Positions 1 to 8,195 of a stretch of 64,000 nucleotides of DNA are shown piece after piece. Every line of letters begins with the position of its first letter. Position 1 is the stretch's first letter. Source of the DNA: Holophagales bacterium (GTDB lineage: Bacteria; Acidobacteriota; Thermoanaerobaculia; Multivoradales; JAGPDF01); the NCBI GenBank assembly GCA_016699405.1, contig CP064972.1:2697501-2761500 (forward strand). The letters are read 5' to 3'. The notes beneath the pieces were generated by a model that saw only the letters and a list, made by a program, of their open reading frames with translations, ran no database searches and was not told where the DNA came from. A program made the translations under genes and the position numbers.

Positions 1-76
1 CGAGGCAGAGCAGGACGAGGGCCGCCGTGGCGGCGGGGAAGCGGCGCGTCCGCGCCTCGCTGCGCAGCGGCAGCAT
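1..76 (-). CDS. Rhomboid-family intramembrane protease, N-terminal fragment (runs off window)
   Basis: Only the first 25 codons are inside the window. They read MLPLRSEARTRRFPAATAAL and then hydrophobic residues. An N-terminus of the type 'M-[IL]-P-L-[RK]-[DS]-x3-[ST]-R-R-F-P' leading into a first membrane helix is characteristic of bacterial rhomboid-like proteins, which cleave membrane-embedded substrates. The gene starts 23 bases after the pyruvate kinase stop on the same strand, so the two are probably co-transcribed. The catalytic Ser and His lie outside the window, so activity cannot be judged. The call rests on the N-terminal motif alone. Confidence 0.5.
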   Translation of the reverse strand, partial: MLPLRSEARTRRFPAATAALVLLCL

Positions 77-99
77 CGTCGCTCGGGACGGCTCGTCGT

Positions 100-1641
100 T
101 CAGCCGGTGCGGCCGGCGTCGCGCCGGGTCGGGCGGCGAACGGGCCGGGGGCGAACGACGTGGATGCGCACCATGTTGGTCAGCGGGCGGTCGCGCATCG
201 GGGCTCCCATGAGGAGCACCAACGCCTCGCCCGGCGCCACCAGGCGGCGGCGCAGCAGGTCACTCTCGATCTGGGCGATCAGCTCTTCGGTGCGCGCCGC
301 GAGCCCCGCCGAAGGCGGCTCGACCTGGAGCGGCCGGACCCCCCAAAGCAACTGCATGCGCCGCGCCACGCGGGAGTCGGTGGAGTAGACGATCGCCGGG
401 CTGGTCGGGCGATAGCGCGCCACTCGCCGCGCGGTGAAACCGCCCTGGCTGAAGGCGACGATCCGGCTGCCCGGCAGGCGGCGTGCCGCATGCACCGCCG
501 CGGCGGCGACGACGTCGGCCACCGCGAGGGCGCTTGCCTGGGCGCCGCGCTCCGGTCCGGAGGTCGGCACGTCGAGGTGCCTCTCGCCGGAGGCGGCGGA
601 GTCCTCTGCGGCGGCCGCCTGGCGATAGGCCTCGGCGCGCCCGATGATCCGCGCCATCGTGCGGACCGCCTCGACCGGAAAGCGCCCGGCGGCGGTCTCC
701 CCCGAGAGCATCAGGGCGTCGGCGCCGTCAAAGACGGCGTTAGCCACGTCCGAGGCCTCGGCGCGGGTCGGACGGGGTCGTTCCATCATCGACTCGAGCA
801 TCTGCGTGGCGACGATCACCGGCTTGCCGGCGCGGCGTCCGGCGGCGACGATCTCCTTCTGCAGCACCGGCACGCGAGCGAGCTCCACCTCGACCCCGAG
901 ATCGCCGCGGGCGACCATCACCGCGTCGGCGGCCTCGACGAGCTCGGCGATGCGGTCGTGCCGGTCGGAGCGGGAGACCGCGGCGGCGCGCTCGAGCTTG
1001 GCGATCAGCGGGATCTCGTCGCCGAGCTCGCGCAGCGCCTGCCGCAGGGCATGCAGATCGCTCGCCGCGGCGACGTAGCTCGCCGCGATGAAGTCGGCGC
1101 GCTCTTCGACCGCCATCGCCAGGTCGGCGCGGTCCTTGGGGGAGATCGAGAAGGGGATCGAGGTGTCCGGCAGGTTGATCCCCTTGCGCGTCGAGACGGC
1201 CCCGCCGAAGAGCACGCGCGCGTGGACCATGCGCCCGCGCTTGGATTCGACCTCGAGCTCGACGAGCCCGTTGTCGATCAGCACCCGCTCGCCGCGGCGC
1301 AGGTGGCGGAGGAACTCCGGATCGTCGATCGGCAGCTCGACCCCGGCGCTCGCCGGACCGAGGGCGACGCGCTCGCCGCGCCGCAGCATCCGCGGCCCGC
1401 CGGCGAGCTCGGCGAGGCGGAAGCGCGGTCCCATCAGGTCGAGGAGGATCGGCACCTCCTTGCCGATCGCCCCGGCGGCCTCCCGGACGGCGGCGATCGT
1501 CCGGCGGTGGATCTCCGGCGCCCCGTGGGAGAGGTTGAGCCGCACCACGTCGACGCCGGCGCGCAGCAGCGCCCGGAGGATCCGCGGCTCGGCACTGGCC
1601 GGGCCGACGGTGGCGACGATCTTGGCGCGACGTTCGCTCAC
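100..1641 (-). CDS. pyk: Pyruvate kinase, divergent active-site loop
   Basis: Last step of glycolysis: phosphoenolpyruvate plus ADP to pyruvate plus ATP, in the cytoplasm. The 513-residue product has the TIM-barrel motifs TVGPAS (11-16), VRLNLSHG (33-40), the catalytic Lys in LIAKLER (K215), the metal-binding region MVARGDLGVE (242-251) and the downstream ATQMLESM. The B domain occupies about 80-165 and the C-terminal domain about 360-490. Oddly, the usual D-T-K-G-P-E-I-R loop reads DLMGPRFR (68-75), so the conserved Thr, Lys and Glu are replaced although the second Arg is kept. The start is GTG at 1641; no clear ribosome binding site precedes it, and a TATACT hexamer lies 10 bases upstream, so the message may be nearly leaderless. 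Pyruvate kinase is a confident family call; full activity is less certain because of the altered loop. Confidence 0.88.
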   Translation of the reverse strand: MSERRAKIVATVGPASAEPRILRALLRAGVDVVRLNLSHGAPEIHRRTIAAVREAAGAIGKEVPILLDLMGPRFRLAELAGGPRMLRRGERVALGPASAGVELPIDDPEFLRHLRRGERVLIDNGLVELEVESKRGRMVHARVLFGGAVSTRKGINLPDTSIPFSISPKDRADLAMAVEERADFIAASYVAAASDLHALRQALRELGDEIPLIAKLERAAAVSRSDRHDRIAELVEAADAVMVARGDLGVEVELARVPVLQKEIVAAGRRAGKPVIVATQMLESMMERPRPTRAEASDVANAVFDGADALMLSGETAAGRFPVEAVRTMARIIGRAEAYRQAAAAEDSAASGERHLDVPTSGPERGAQASALAVADVVAAAAVHAARRLPGSRIVAFSQGGFTARRVARYRPTSPAIVYSTDSRVARRMQLLWGVRPLQVEPPSAGLAARTEELIAQIESDLLRRRLVAPGEALVLLMGAPMRDRPLTNMVRIHVVRPRPVRRPTRRDAGRTG

Positions 1642-1715
1642 AGGGGGCGGAAGTATAGCGCGGGGGTCTGCTATCCTCGCCGGCCCGGGCGTCCGCCCGA
1701 GGACCGAGGGCTCCC
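1642..1715. promoter_or_regulatory. Divergent promoter region between pyk and ffh
   Basis: The 74 bases separate two divergent genes. On the plus strand, TG-N-TATCCT (1669-1677) is an extended -10 element for ffh, without an obvious -35. On the minus strand, TATACT (1657-1652) could be the -10 of pyk. Both were read by eye. Confidence 0.35.
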
Positions 1716-3044
1716 ATGTTCGACGGCTTGCAGACCAAATTCCAGGATGTCTTCCGCCGCCTGCGCGGCGAGGGGCGAGTCACCGAGGACCACCTCCGGG
1801 CGGCGCTGCGCGAGATCCGCCTGGCGTTGCTCGAGGCGGACGTCCATTTCCGCGTGGTCAAGGCGTTCCTCGAGAAGGTCGAGCGGCAGGCGCTCGGCGA
1901 GGAGGTCTTGCAGAGCCTCTCGCCCGACCAGCAGGTCCTGCGCATCGTGCGCGACGAGCTCGTCGCCCTGCTCGGCGAGGACGGCAAGGAGCTGCAGCTC
2001 TCCGGCACGCCAGCGGTCGTCCTGCTCTGCGGCCTCCAGGGCTCCGGCAAGACGACCACCGCCGGCAAGCTCGCCAAGCGGCTGGCGGGGCGGCGGCGCT
2101 ATCCGCTGCTCGTCGCCGGTGACCTGCAGCGCGCCGCAGCGGTCGAGCAGCTCGTCCAGGTCGGCGCCAAGGTCGAGGTCCCGGTGCTGGTGCCGCAGCC
2201 GGGCGAAGGGGTGCTGGCGCTCGCCGAGCGCTCGCTCAAGTACGCCCGCGACCGCGGCTACGACGTGATCCTCTTCGACACCGCCGGCCGGCTGCACGTC
2301 GACGAGGCGCTGATGGCCGAGCTCAAGGGCGTCTCGGCTCGCCTGAAGCCGTGCGAGACGATCTTCGTCGCCGACTCGATGACCGGCCAGGACGCGGTCC
2401 GCTCGGCCGAAGAGTTCGCCCGCGCCCTGCCGGTGACCGGCGTGCTGCTCACCAAGCTCGACGGCGATGCCCGCGGCGGTGCGGCGCTCTCGGTGCGCTC
2501 GGTCACCGGCCTGCCGATCCGTTTCGTCGGCACCGGCGAGAAGGTCGAGGACCTCGAGCTCTTCCAGGGGGGGCGGCTCGCCTCGCGCATCCTCGGGATG
2601 GGCGACATCCTCACCCTGATCGAGCGGGCCGAAAAACAGGTCGACGTCGCCGACGCCCAGCGCCTGGCCGAGCGGATGGCGCGCCAGGAGTTCACCCTCG
2701 AGGACCTGCGCGACCAGCTCCGCCAGTTCCGCAAGCTCGGGCCGCTCTCGTCCGTCCTCGATCTCCTCCCGAAGATGGGCGGGATGCGCAACCTCGAGAT
2801 CGGCGACGCCGAGGAGAAGCGGCTCAAGCGGGTCGAGGCGATCATCGGCTCGATGACCCCCACCGAGCGCCGCAACCCGAGCATCCTCAACGCCAACCGC
2901 AAGAAGCGCGTCGCTCGCGGCTCCGGCACCTCGGTGCAGGACATCAACCAACTGCTCAAGCAGTACCTCGAGATGCGCAAGATGATGAAAGCCGCCCAAT
3001 CCAAGGGCGGCTGGCTGCGCAAGGCCCTGGCGCGGAAGCGCTGA
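1716..3044 (+). CDS. ffh: Signal recognition particle protein Ffh (SRP54)
   Basis: GTPase that binds 4.5S RNA and the signal sequence of nascent membrane proteins and delivers ribosomes to FtsY. The 442-residue protein has an N domain (1-90), a G domain with P-loop GLQGSGKTTT (about 107-116), DTAGRLHVD (about 189), TKLDGDARGG (about 247), and a C-terminal M domain that ends in a basic tail. Length and domain order are normal for bacterial Ffh. The ATG at 1716 is preceded by GAGGG with good spacing. In many bacteria ffh directly precedes rpsP; here a secreted-protein gene on the opposite strand has been inserted between them. Confidence 0.97.
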   Translation: MFDGLQTKFQDVFRRLRGEGRVTEDHLRAALREIRLALLEADVHFRVVKAFLEKVERQALGEEVLQSLSPDQQVLRIVRDELVALLGEDGKELQLSGTPAVVLLCGLQGSGKTTTAGKLAKRLAGRRRYPLLVAGDLQRAAAVEQLVQVGAKVEVPVLVPQPGEGVLALAERSLKYARDRGYDVILFDTAGRLHVDEALMAELKGVSARLKPCETIFVADSMTGQDAVRSAEEFARALPVTGVLLTKLDGDARGGAALSVRSVTGLPIRFVGTGEKVEDLELFQGGRLASRILGMGDILTLIERAEKQVDVADAQRLAERMARQEFTLEDLRDQLRQFRKLGPLSSVLDLLPKMGGMRNLEIGDAEEKRLKRVEAIIGSMTPTERRNPSILNANRKKRVARGSGTSVQDINQLLKQYLEMRKMMKAAQSKGGWLRKALARKR

Positions 3045-3054
3045 GGCGAGGTCG

Positions 3055-3079
3055 CCGGCCGGCGCGGCGGCCCGGCCGG
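3055..3079. terminator. GC-rich hairpin between convergent genes
   Basis: CCGGCCG (3055-3061) pairs perfectly with CGGCCGG (3073-3079) across an 11-base loop. It lies between the ffh stop and the end of the convergent hypothetical gene. There is no T run on either side, so a bidirectional terminator role is only plausible. Confidence 0.4.
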
Positions 3080-5071
3080 TCAGCGAGCGTTCGCCCGGGA
3101 CACCGGCAAGGCGCCGACCTCCTGGACCGGGGGAAACGGCCTGCCGAGGGGGTTCGACATGCTCCAGGTCGTCCCGCTCGCCACGTCTTCGACCTCGAGC
3201 TCGACGGCGACATTGGTGAGGCCGGTGGCATAGACCCAGGCGTGTCCGTTGACGGCATCGCCGTCGAGCACTTTGACGACGAGCTCGAGGTTCTCGTCGT
3301 CGAAGAAGGAAAACAGGGCGCTCTGGTCGCCGAGCCGGCAGCCGCGTGCGCCGCCTCGTCGGCCCTGGAAGTCCTGCCAGCTCGCGCGCACGCGGAACCT
3401 CCCGCCGCCGAGCAGCACCGGCTCGCCCGACGCCGCACAGCTCCAGTCCGGTGGCTCGACGGGGCCGCCACCGACCAGAGGGTCCGCGGCGCAGGTGGAG
3501 AAGAGACCGAGCTCCTGCACCGGAGAGAAGGGGACCCCGCCCGGGGAGTAGAAGGAGCGCACGATGCCGGTCGACAGGTCGGTGACCACGAGCTGGACCT
3601 CGCGGTCGGTGAGCCCGGCGGCATACGCCCAGAAGTTGCCGTTGACCCCGCAGCCGTCGAGCACCTTGACGAGCAGCTCGAGGTTGTCGGGCGCGAAGAG
3701 CCAGAAGGCACCCGACTCGCGCGTCAGCGGGATCGCGTGTGCGCTCTCGCCGCCGGTCTCGGCGAGGCGCGTGAAGGCGCGCACCTGGAACCTCCCGTCG
3801 TGGAGGCAGAGCGTCGTCCCGTCCGCCTCGCAGGGCAGCGCGAAGCGCCGCGCCAGGACGTCCATGTTGCCTTGGTAGCCGTTCCACCACTCGTAAGCGA
3901 CGGTGAAGACGCCCGCGTCGGAGATCGCCACGCGGGGCGACGTTTCCTCGAGAGCGTCGGGCCAGTCGTCGACCGGCAGTTCCGCCCCGTAGGGAGTCCC
4001 GTCGGCGCGATAGGCGCGCAGGAAGACCTGCTCCCAGGCGCTCGTCCAGGTGACGACGAAACGCCCCGCCGAGTCCATCGCTACCTTCGCGTCGTAGCCG
4101 AGCGTCGGGCCGGTCGAGACCTGGAATTCGGTGCCGACTTTCCTTCCGAGAAGGTCGAAGCGTTGCCCGAACACGCGATAGCCGGGGCCGGTCTGACCGA
4201 GACTCTCCCAGACCACCACGGAGCCCGACTGCCCGGCGCTGACCGAAGGGTAGTGCTGCGTACCTTCGGTGAAGGTGTTGACATCGATCTCGTCTCCCTC
4301 GGGAACGCCTTCAGGACTGAACACGCGAGCCCGCACGCCCTCGCCGGAGGCGTCGCCATCCGGGCTGGACCAGGCGTGAACGAACCTCCCGCCGGGAAGC
4401 GCGGCGACCTCGGAGCTTTGAAATCCGCCGCCGATTCCCTCGCGGATCACCGGCGTCAACGGCAAGCCACCGGAGGTGAAGCGTTGAACGGAGGCTGCGG
4501 ACGGCTCCCCAAGCACCACGGTCTGCTGATTCGACAATGCGATCGTTGCGTCCGGCCAAGCGGTAACGGAGTCGACCCCGTCCAGGCCGCTTGCTGAATC
4601 CACCCAGGCGAAGCTCGGGCCCCAGGCTCCTTGGGTCGAATCGAGCGCCCTTCCCTGGCGGTCCGAGGTCCGCCGAGCCGGATCGATTTGGTACCAGGCT
4701 ACGGCACCGCGGCCGTTGCGAGCGAGCGCGAGGACCGGTGCGAAGGACTGTGCGGCGATCGGACTCAAGAGTCCGATGTCGGAAGAGGATCCGGCTTCGT
4801 CGAAGAACCTCGCGATGACCGTGATCTGGCTGGGCGTCGGGATCGGTCGTAGCTGCCGGGTGTCCTCGAACACGATCACGGTTCGACCGGAGTAGTCCAT
4901 TCCTACAGATGGTTGTGCCTGACGCTCGGTCTGGTCCTCTTGCACCGGCACCGGACCGGAGACCGGCCATTGGGAGTTGCCCGCCGAGGCGACAAGCGCG
5001 GCCAGTCCGCAAGCGAGACGGAGCCCAGCCGTGGCTCGGTGGCGCGGGGAGGCTCGACGATGGGGGCTCAC
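3080..5071 (-). CDS. Secreted protein with duplicated 'VKVLDG-VNG' C-terminal domain
   Basis: Function unknown. With GTG at 5071 the product has 663 residues: a basic N-terminus, a hydrophobic segment ending in ASAG (signal-peptide-like), a region of about 400 residues with repeated 'FVVTWTS / AVAWYQ / VVVWES' blades that resembles a beta-propeller, and two C-terminal copies of a domain of about 95 residues. Each copy has 'GRF.VRA', 'NLEL[LV]VKVLDG', 'VNG..W.YA.GLT' and 'V.D..SG'. I recognise this domain from secreted proteins of Acidobacteriota and related groups, without a known function. The frame stays open upstream to 5332, but that part would overlap the rpsP promoter and looks unlike protein, so the shorter start with AGGA upstream is preferred. 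No GFE-x-G tail is present, unlike other secreted proteins here. Confidence 0.7.
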   Translation of the reverse strand: MSPHRRASPRHRATAGLRLACGLAALVASAGNSQWPVSGPVPVQEDQTERQAQPSVGMDYSGRTVIVFEDTRQLRPIPTPSQITVIARFFDEAGSSSDIGLLSPIAAQSFAPVLALARNGRGAVAWYQIDPARRTSDRQGRALDSTQGAWGPSFAWVDSASGLDGVDSVTAWPDATIALSNQQTVVLGEPSAASVQRFTSGGLPLTPVIREGIGGGFQSSEVAALPGGRFVHAWSSPDGDASGEGVRARVFSPEGVPEGDEIDVNTFTEGTQHYPSVSAGQSGSVVVWESLGQTGPGYRVFGQRFDLLGRKVGTEFQVSTGPTLGYDAKVAMDSAGRFVVTWTSAWEQVFLRAYRADGTPYGAELPVDDWPDALEETSPRVAISDAGVFTVAYEWWNGYQGNMDVLARRFALPCEADGTTLCLHDGRFQVRAFTRLAETGGESAHAIPLTRESGAFWLFAPDNLELLVKVLDGCGVNGNFWAYAAGLTDREVQLVVTDLSTGIVRSFYSPGGVPFSPVQELGLFSTCAADPLVGGGPVEPPDWSCAASGEPVLLGGGRFRVRASWQDFQGRRGGARGCRLGDQSALFSFFDDENLELVVKVLDGDAVNGHAWVYATGLTNVAVELEVEDVASGTTWSMSNPLGRPFPPVQEVGALPVSRANAR

Positions 5072-5198
5072 CAGCGATCGTCCTGGGCGAGTGGGGTGCC
5101 AGTGAGCATTGTCCCAGTCGGCGGCAGCGCTGTCGATGCACGAAGGAGTGGGATCGGCCTTTCCTGGCCGTGCGGGTCGGCGCCGGATCGCGGCGGGG

Positions 5199-5227
5199 TT
5201 GGCTCGGGGAACGGGGCAGGGTATGAT
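5199..5227 (+). promoter_or_regulatory. Sigma-70-type promoter of the rpsP-rnhB operon
   Basis: TTGGCT (5199-5204), a 17-base spacer and TATGAT (5222-5227) lie 67 bases upstream of rpsP. In the leader, CTCCGGG (5244-5250) and CCCGGAG (5252-5258) form a compact palindrome before the AGGAAGGAA ribosome binding site. This also argues against the long upstream start for the divergent gene. Confidence 0.68.
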
Positions 5228-5294
5228 CCTCGTTCCGTCCGCTCTCCGGGTCCCGGAGCCGCGGTCGCTTCTCACGCTGGAGGAAGGAAACGAG

Positions 5295-5537
5295 ATGGTC
5301 AAGATCCGTCTGCGCCGGATGGGCGCGACCAATGCGCCGTACTACCGCATCGTCGTCTCGGACTCGCGCAAGGTGCCGATGAGCGCGGCGATCGAGGAGA
5401 TCGGCTACTACGACCCGCGTTCGAAGCCGGCCAAGGCTCACGTCGACGCGACCCGCCTCGACTACTGGGTGGCCCGTGGCGCCCAGTGCTCCGACACGGT
5501 CAAGAAGCTGGTCGCCCGGCAGAAGGTGTCGGCCTGA
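5295..5537 (+). CDS. rpsP: 30S ribosomal protein S16
   Basis: Small-subunit protein needed for 30S assembly. The 80-residue product starts MVKIRLRRMGATNAPYYRIV, the S16 signature, followed by DSRKVP and IGYYDPR, and ends with KKLVARQKV. Length is normal. ATG at 5295 is preceded by a strong GGAGGAAGGAA. First gene of a tight operon with khpA, rimM, trmD, rplS and rnhB. Confidence 0.97.
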   Translation: MVKIRLRRMGATNAPYYRIVVSDSRKVPMSAAIEEIGYYDPRSKPAKAHVDATRLDYWVARGAQCSDTVKKLVARQKVSA

Positions 5538-5551
5538 GCGAGGAGCCGTCC

Positions 5552-5791
5552 TTGGGCGCTCGCGAGGATCTCGTCGCCGTCGTTTCCCGGTTGGTCGATC
5601 GACCCGACCGGGTGAGGGTGCACGAGAGCGAGCGGGACGGCGTGGTCGAGCTGGTCATCGACACCGCCCCCGAGGACCGTGGCAAGGTGATCGGGCGTCA
5701 GGGACGCACGATCAACGCCCTCCGGTCGCTGCTCGCCGTCCGCGATGCCCGTCTGGGCGAACGCCATGTCCTCGACACGGGAGATGACTGA
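5552..5791 (+). CDS. khpA: KH-domain RNA-binding protein KhpA
   Basis: Small single-KH RNA-binding protein (79 residues), of the family that partners KhpB/Jag and affects cell size and sRNA function in Gram-positives. The GXXG loop is in GKVIGRQGRTINALRSLL. Start is TTG at 5552, with GAGGAG about 8 bases upstream; this gives the usual length, while the longer open frame upstream is read-through of rpsP. It sits in its standard place between rpsP and rimM and overlaps rimM by 8 bases. Confidence 0.88.
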   Translation: MGAREDLVAVVSRLVDRPDRVRVHESERDGVVELVIDTAPEDRGKVIGRQGRTINALRSLLAVRDARLGERHVLDTGDD

Positions 5792-6320
5792 GCCGCCCGA
5801 TCGCGTGCTGGTCGGCCGCGTCCTGCGTCCCCACGGTCTGCGCGGCGCCGTCCTGGTCGAGAGCCTTTCCGACAACAGTTCACGCTATCAACCCGGGGCC
5901 GAGCTGCTGCTCCGGCGTGAAGGGCGCCCCGCCGTCGCCATGCGGGTCGCCGAGCGTCGCGCCAACCCGCACGGACTGGTCGTCCGGTTCGACGGCGTCG
6001 AGTCGTGCGAGGCGGCTGAAGCGCTGCGCGGCGCCTGGCTCGAAGTCGACCGGAGCGAGGTGCCGCCACCGCCGGCCGGGAGCTACTGGATCTTCGACCT
6101 GCTGGGGAGCCGCTGCGTCGATTCGCGGCACGGCGAGCTCGGCACGCTTGCCGACCTCGTCGAGGACGGCGGCGGCACCGTGCTGAGGATCGTGCGGCCG
6201 GGGGCCGAATTGCTGGTGCCGTTCGTCGATCGCTTCGTCGTGGCGGTCGACGCGGCCGCGCGCGAGGTGCGGCTGGAGCTGCCCGAAGGGCTGGTGGAAG
6301 CGTGCACGTCGACGTCCTGA
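5784..6320 (+). CDS. rimM: Ribosome maturation factor RimM
   Basis: Binds S19 and helps mature the 30S head. The product of 178 residues starts MTEPPDRVLVGRVLRPHGLR, matching the family N-terminal barrel (LVGRV.RPHGLRG), and has the PRC-barrel half with YWIFDLLG, LVEDGGG.VL.I and LVPFVDRFV. The ATG at 5784 lies inside the khpA stop (ATGACTGA), suggesting translational coupling. An in-frame ATG at 5766 is the alternative. It overlaps trmD by 19 bases. Confidence 0.92.
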   Translation: MTEPPDRVLVGRVLRPHGLRGAVLVESLSDNSSRYQPGAELLLRREGRPAVAMRVAERRANPHGLVVRFDGVESCEAAEALRGAWLEVDRSEVPPPPAGSYWIFDLLGSRCVDSRHGELGTLADLVEDGGGTVLRIVRPGAELLVPFVDRFVVAVDAAAREVRLELPEGLVEACTSTS

Positions 6321-7069
6321 CGATCTTCCCGGAGCTCTTCGGTCCGTTCCTCGCGACCTCGCTCATCGGCCGGGCGCGTCAGCGCGGCCTGCTCGAGGTC
6401 GAGGTGCACGACCTGCGGAGCTGGGGCGAGGGGCGCCATCGGACCGTCGACGACGTCCCCTACGGCGGGGGGGGTGGGATGGTGATGACCGCGCCGCCGT
6501 GGATTCGCGCGGTGCGGGCCGTTTCGGGCGAGCGCCGTCCCTGGCGGGTGTTGCTTTCGCCGCAGGGTGCACCGCTCGACGAGGCGAAGGTGCGGGAGCT
6601 GGCCGGCCGCGGGGCGCTCGTGCTGCTCTGCGGCCGCTACGAAGGGATCGACGAGCGGGTGCGGGAGACGGTGGTCGACGAAGAGGTGTCGATCGGCGAC
6701 TTCGTGCTGTCCGGCGGGGAGCTGCCGGCGATGGTGCTGATCGAGGCGGTGTCGCGGCAGGTGCCCGGGGTGGTCCAACTCGCCGAGTCGGTCGAGCGGG
6801 ACAGTTTCCGCGCCGGGCTCCTCGACCACCCCCACTACACCCGTCCGCCGGTGGTCGAGGGGCTGGCGGTCCCCGAGGTGCTGCTCTCGGGCAACCACGC
6901 CGAAATCGAGCGCTGGCGGGAGGCCGCCGCCCGCGCCGCCACGCTCCGCAAGCGGCCCGATTTGCTCGACCGAGTGCGCGTCTGCGAGAATCAGCGGCGC
7001 GAGCTCGGGCGGCAGGACCGGGAGGTCCGGCCGCCGGGGGTTGCAGTGTCGCCGGAGCATCGAGAATAA
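6302..7069 (+). CDS. trmD: tRNA (guanine37-N1)-methyltransferase
   Basis: Methylates G37 of tRNAs with S-adenosylmethionine and so prevents +1 frameshifting. The 255-residue protein starts (GTG) MHVDVLTIFPELFGPFL, contains YGGGGGMVM, the trefoil-knot SAM site with GRYEGIDERV (about 112-121), and SIGDFVLSGGELPAM. It ends with the usual C-terminal helix domain. Length is typical. Tightly coupled to rimM by overlap. Confidence 0.96.
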   Translation: MHVDVLTIFPELFGPFLATSLIGRARQRGLLEVEVHDLRSWGEGRHRTVDDVPYGGGGGMVMTAPPWIRAVRAVSGERRPWRVLLSPQGAPLDEAKVRELAGRGALVLLCGRYEGIDERVRETVVDEEVSIGDFVLSGGELPAMVLIEAVSRQVPGVVQLAESVERDSFRAGLLDHPHYTRPPVVEGLAVPEVLLSGNHAEIERWREAAARAATLRKRPDLLDRVRVCENQRRELGRQDREVRPPGVAVSPEHRE

Positions 7070-7117
7070 TCGCGAGTTCACGTCGCGATGGACAGGGAAG
7101 ATCGAGGACGCATCATC

Positions 7118-7492
7118 ATGAATGAGTTGACGCGAGTCGAAGGCGCTTACCTGCGGGAGGGCATCCCATCCTTCCGTCCCGGCGACACCGTGCGGGTGCA
7201 GGTGCGAGTGGTCGAAGGGGACAAGGAGCGCTTGCAGGCGTTCCAGGGGGTGGTCATCTCCCGCAAGGGCGGCGGCACCCGCGAGATGTTCACCGTGCGC
7301 AAGATCTCCGGCGGCACCGGGGTGGAGCGGATCTTCCCCCTCCACTCGCCGAACGTCGACCGGATCGAAGTGCTGCGCCGCGGGCGCGTGCGCCGGGCGA
7401 AGCTGTACTACCTGCGCAATCTGCGCGGCAAGGCGGCGCGCATCGAGGAACGGCGCGACGAGCCGGGCAAGGCTGCAGCGAACGCGGGCTGA
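7118..7492 (+). CDS. rplS: 50S ribosomal protein L19
   Basis: Large-subunit protein at the 30S-50S interface. With ATG at 7118 the product has 124 residues and contains the family core IPSFRPGDTVRVQVRV, RLQAFQGVVISRKGGG, FTVRKISGGTGVERIFPLHS and RRAKLYYLR. An in-frame ATG at 7088 would add ten residues not typical of L19, so 7118 is preferred; GAGG lies 12 bases before it. Confidence 0.96.
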   Translation: MNELTRVEGAYLREGIPSFRPGDTVRVQVRVVEGDKERLQAFQGVVISRKGGGTREMFTVRKISGGTGVERIFPLHSPNVDRIEVLRRGRVRRAKLYYLRNLRGKAARIEERRDEPGKAAANAG

Positions 7493-7538
7493 CGCGCGGA
7501 GCCGGCGCGCAAGATCTGCCGGCGGGCAAGGAGGTCGG

Positions 7539-8195
7539 TTGTCGACCTGGATTCGTCTCGTGGCCGAGACCTGCCGTCTGCGCCGGGTGCGGGCGATCGA
7601 GGAGCAGCTCGCCCTGGCCGGCTACGGTCGGGTCGCGGGCGTGGACGAGGCCGGCCGCGGTGCCCTGGCCGGTCCGGTGGTCGCCGCCGCGGTGATTCCC
7701 GACCCGTCCCGGCCGATTCCCGGCGTCGACGACAGCAAGGCCCTTTCGCCCGAGAAGCGCGAAGCGCTCGCTCCCTGGATCGAGCGCAGCGCGCTCGCCT
7801 GGGCGGTCGTCGCGGTCGACGCGGCGACGATCGATTCCATCGACATCCTCCAGGCGACCCGGCTGGCGATGCGCCGCGCGCTCGCCGCGCTCGCCGTGCG
7901 CCCTGACGCGGTGATCACCGACGCCATGCCCTTCGACGACCTCGGCGTGCCCTGCCTCGCGGTCATTCACGGCGACGCCCTCTGCCACGCCGTGGGCTGT
8001 GCCTCGATCCTCGCCAAGGTGGGCCGCGACCGCATGCTGCGCGACCTCGATCGCGCTCATCCGGGCTACGGCCTGGCCGAGCACAAGGGTTACGGTGCCG
8101 CATCCCACCTCGCGGCGCTCGAGGCGCTCGGGCCGAGCCCGAGCCACCGGCTGACCTTCGGACGGGTGCTGCCGCGCCTGCGGGAGGCGGCCTGA
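7539..8195 (+). CDS. rnhB: Ribonuclease HII
   Basis: Removes ribonucleotides from DNA and RNA from RNA-DNA hybrids. The 218-residue protein has the type-2 RNase H signature GVDEAGRGALAGPVV with catalytic Asp and Glu (about 35-36), the Asp in VITDAMP (about 127) and SILAKVGRDR (last catalytic Asp about 164). Start is TTG at 7539 with an excellent AAGGAGGT at 4-base spacing. The stop TGA overlaps the ATG of the next gene by one base. Standard neighbour of rplS. Confidence 0.95.
   Translation: MSTWIRLVAETCRLRRVRAIEEQLALAGYGRVAGVDEAGRGALAGPVVAAAVIPDPSRPIPGVDDSKALSPEKREALAPWIERSALAWAVVAVDAATIDSIDILQATRLAMRRALAALAVRPDAVITDAMPFDDLGVPCLAVIHGDALCHAVGCASILAKVGRDRMLRDLDRAHPGYGLAEHKGYGAASHLAALEALGPSPSHRLTFGRVLPRLREAA

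Noticed and set aside
740..2077. Open frame on the minus strand spanning pyk and ffh
   Set aside because: It overlaps two firmly identified genes and shows only shadow composition.
5072..5332. Longer N-terminus for the hypothetical gene at 3080-5071
   Set aside because: It would cover the rpsP promoter and start inside rpsP. The sequence is Arg/Pro-rich and lacks signal-peptide logic, while the GTG at 5071 gives a proper signal peptide.
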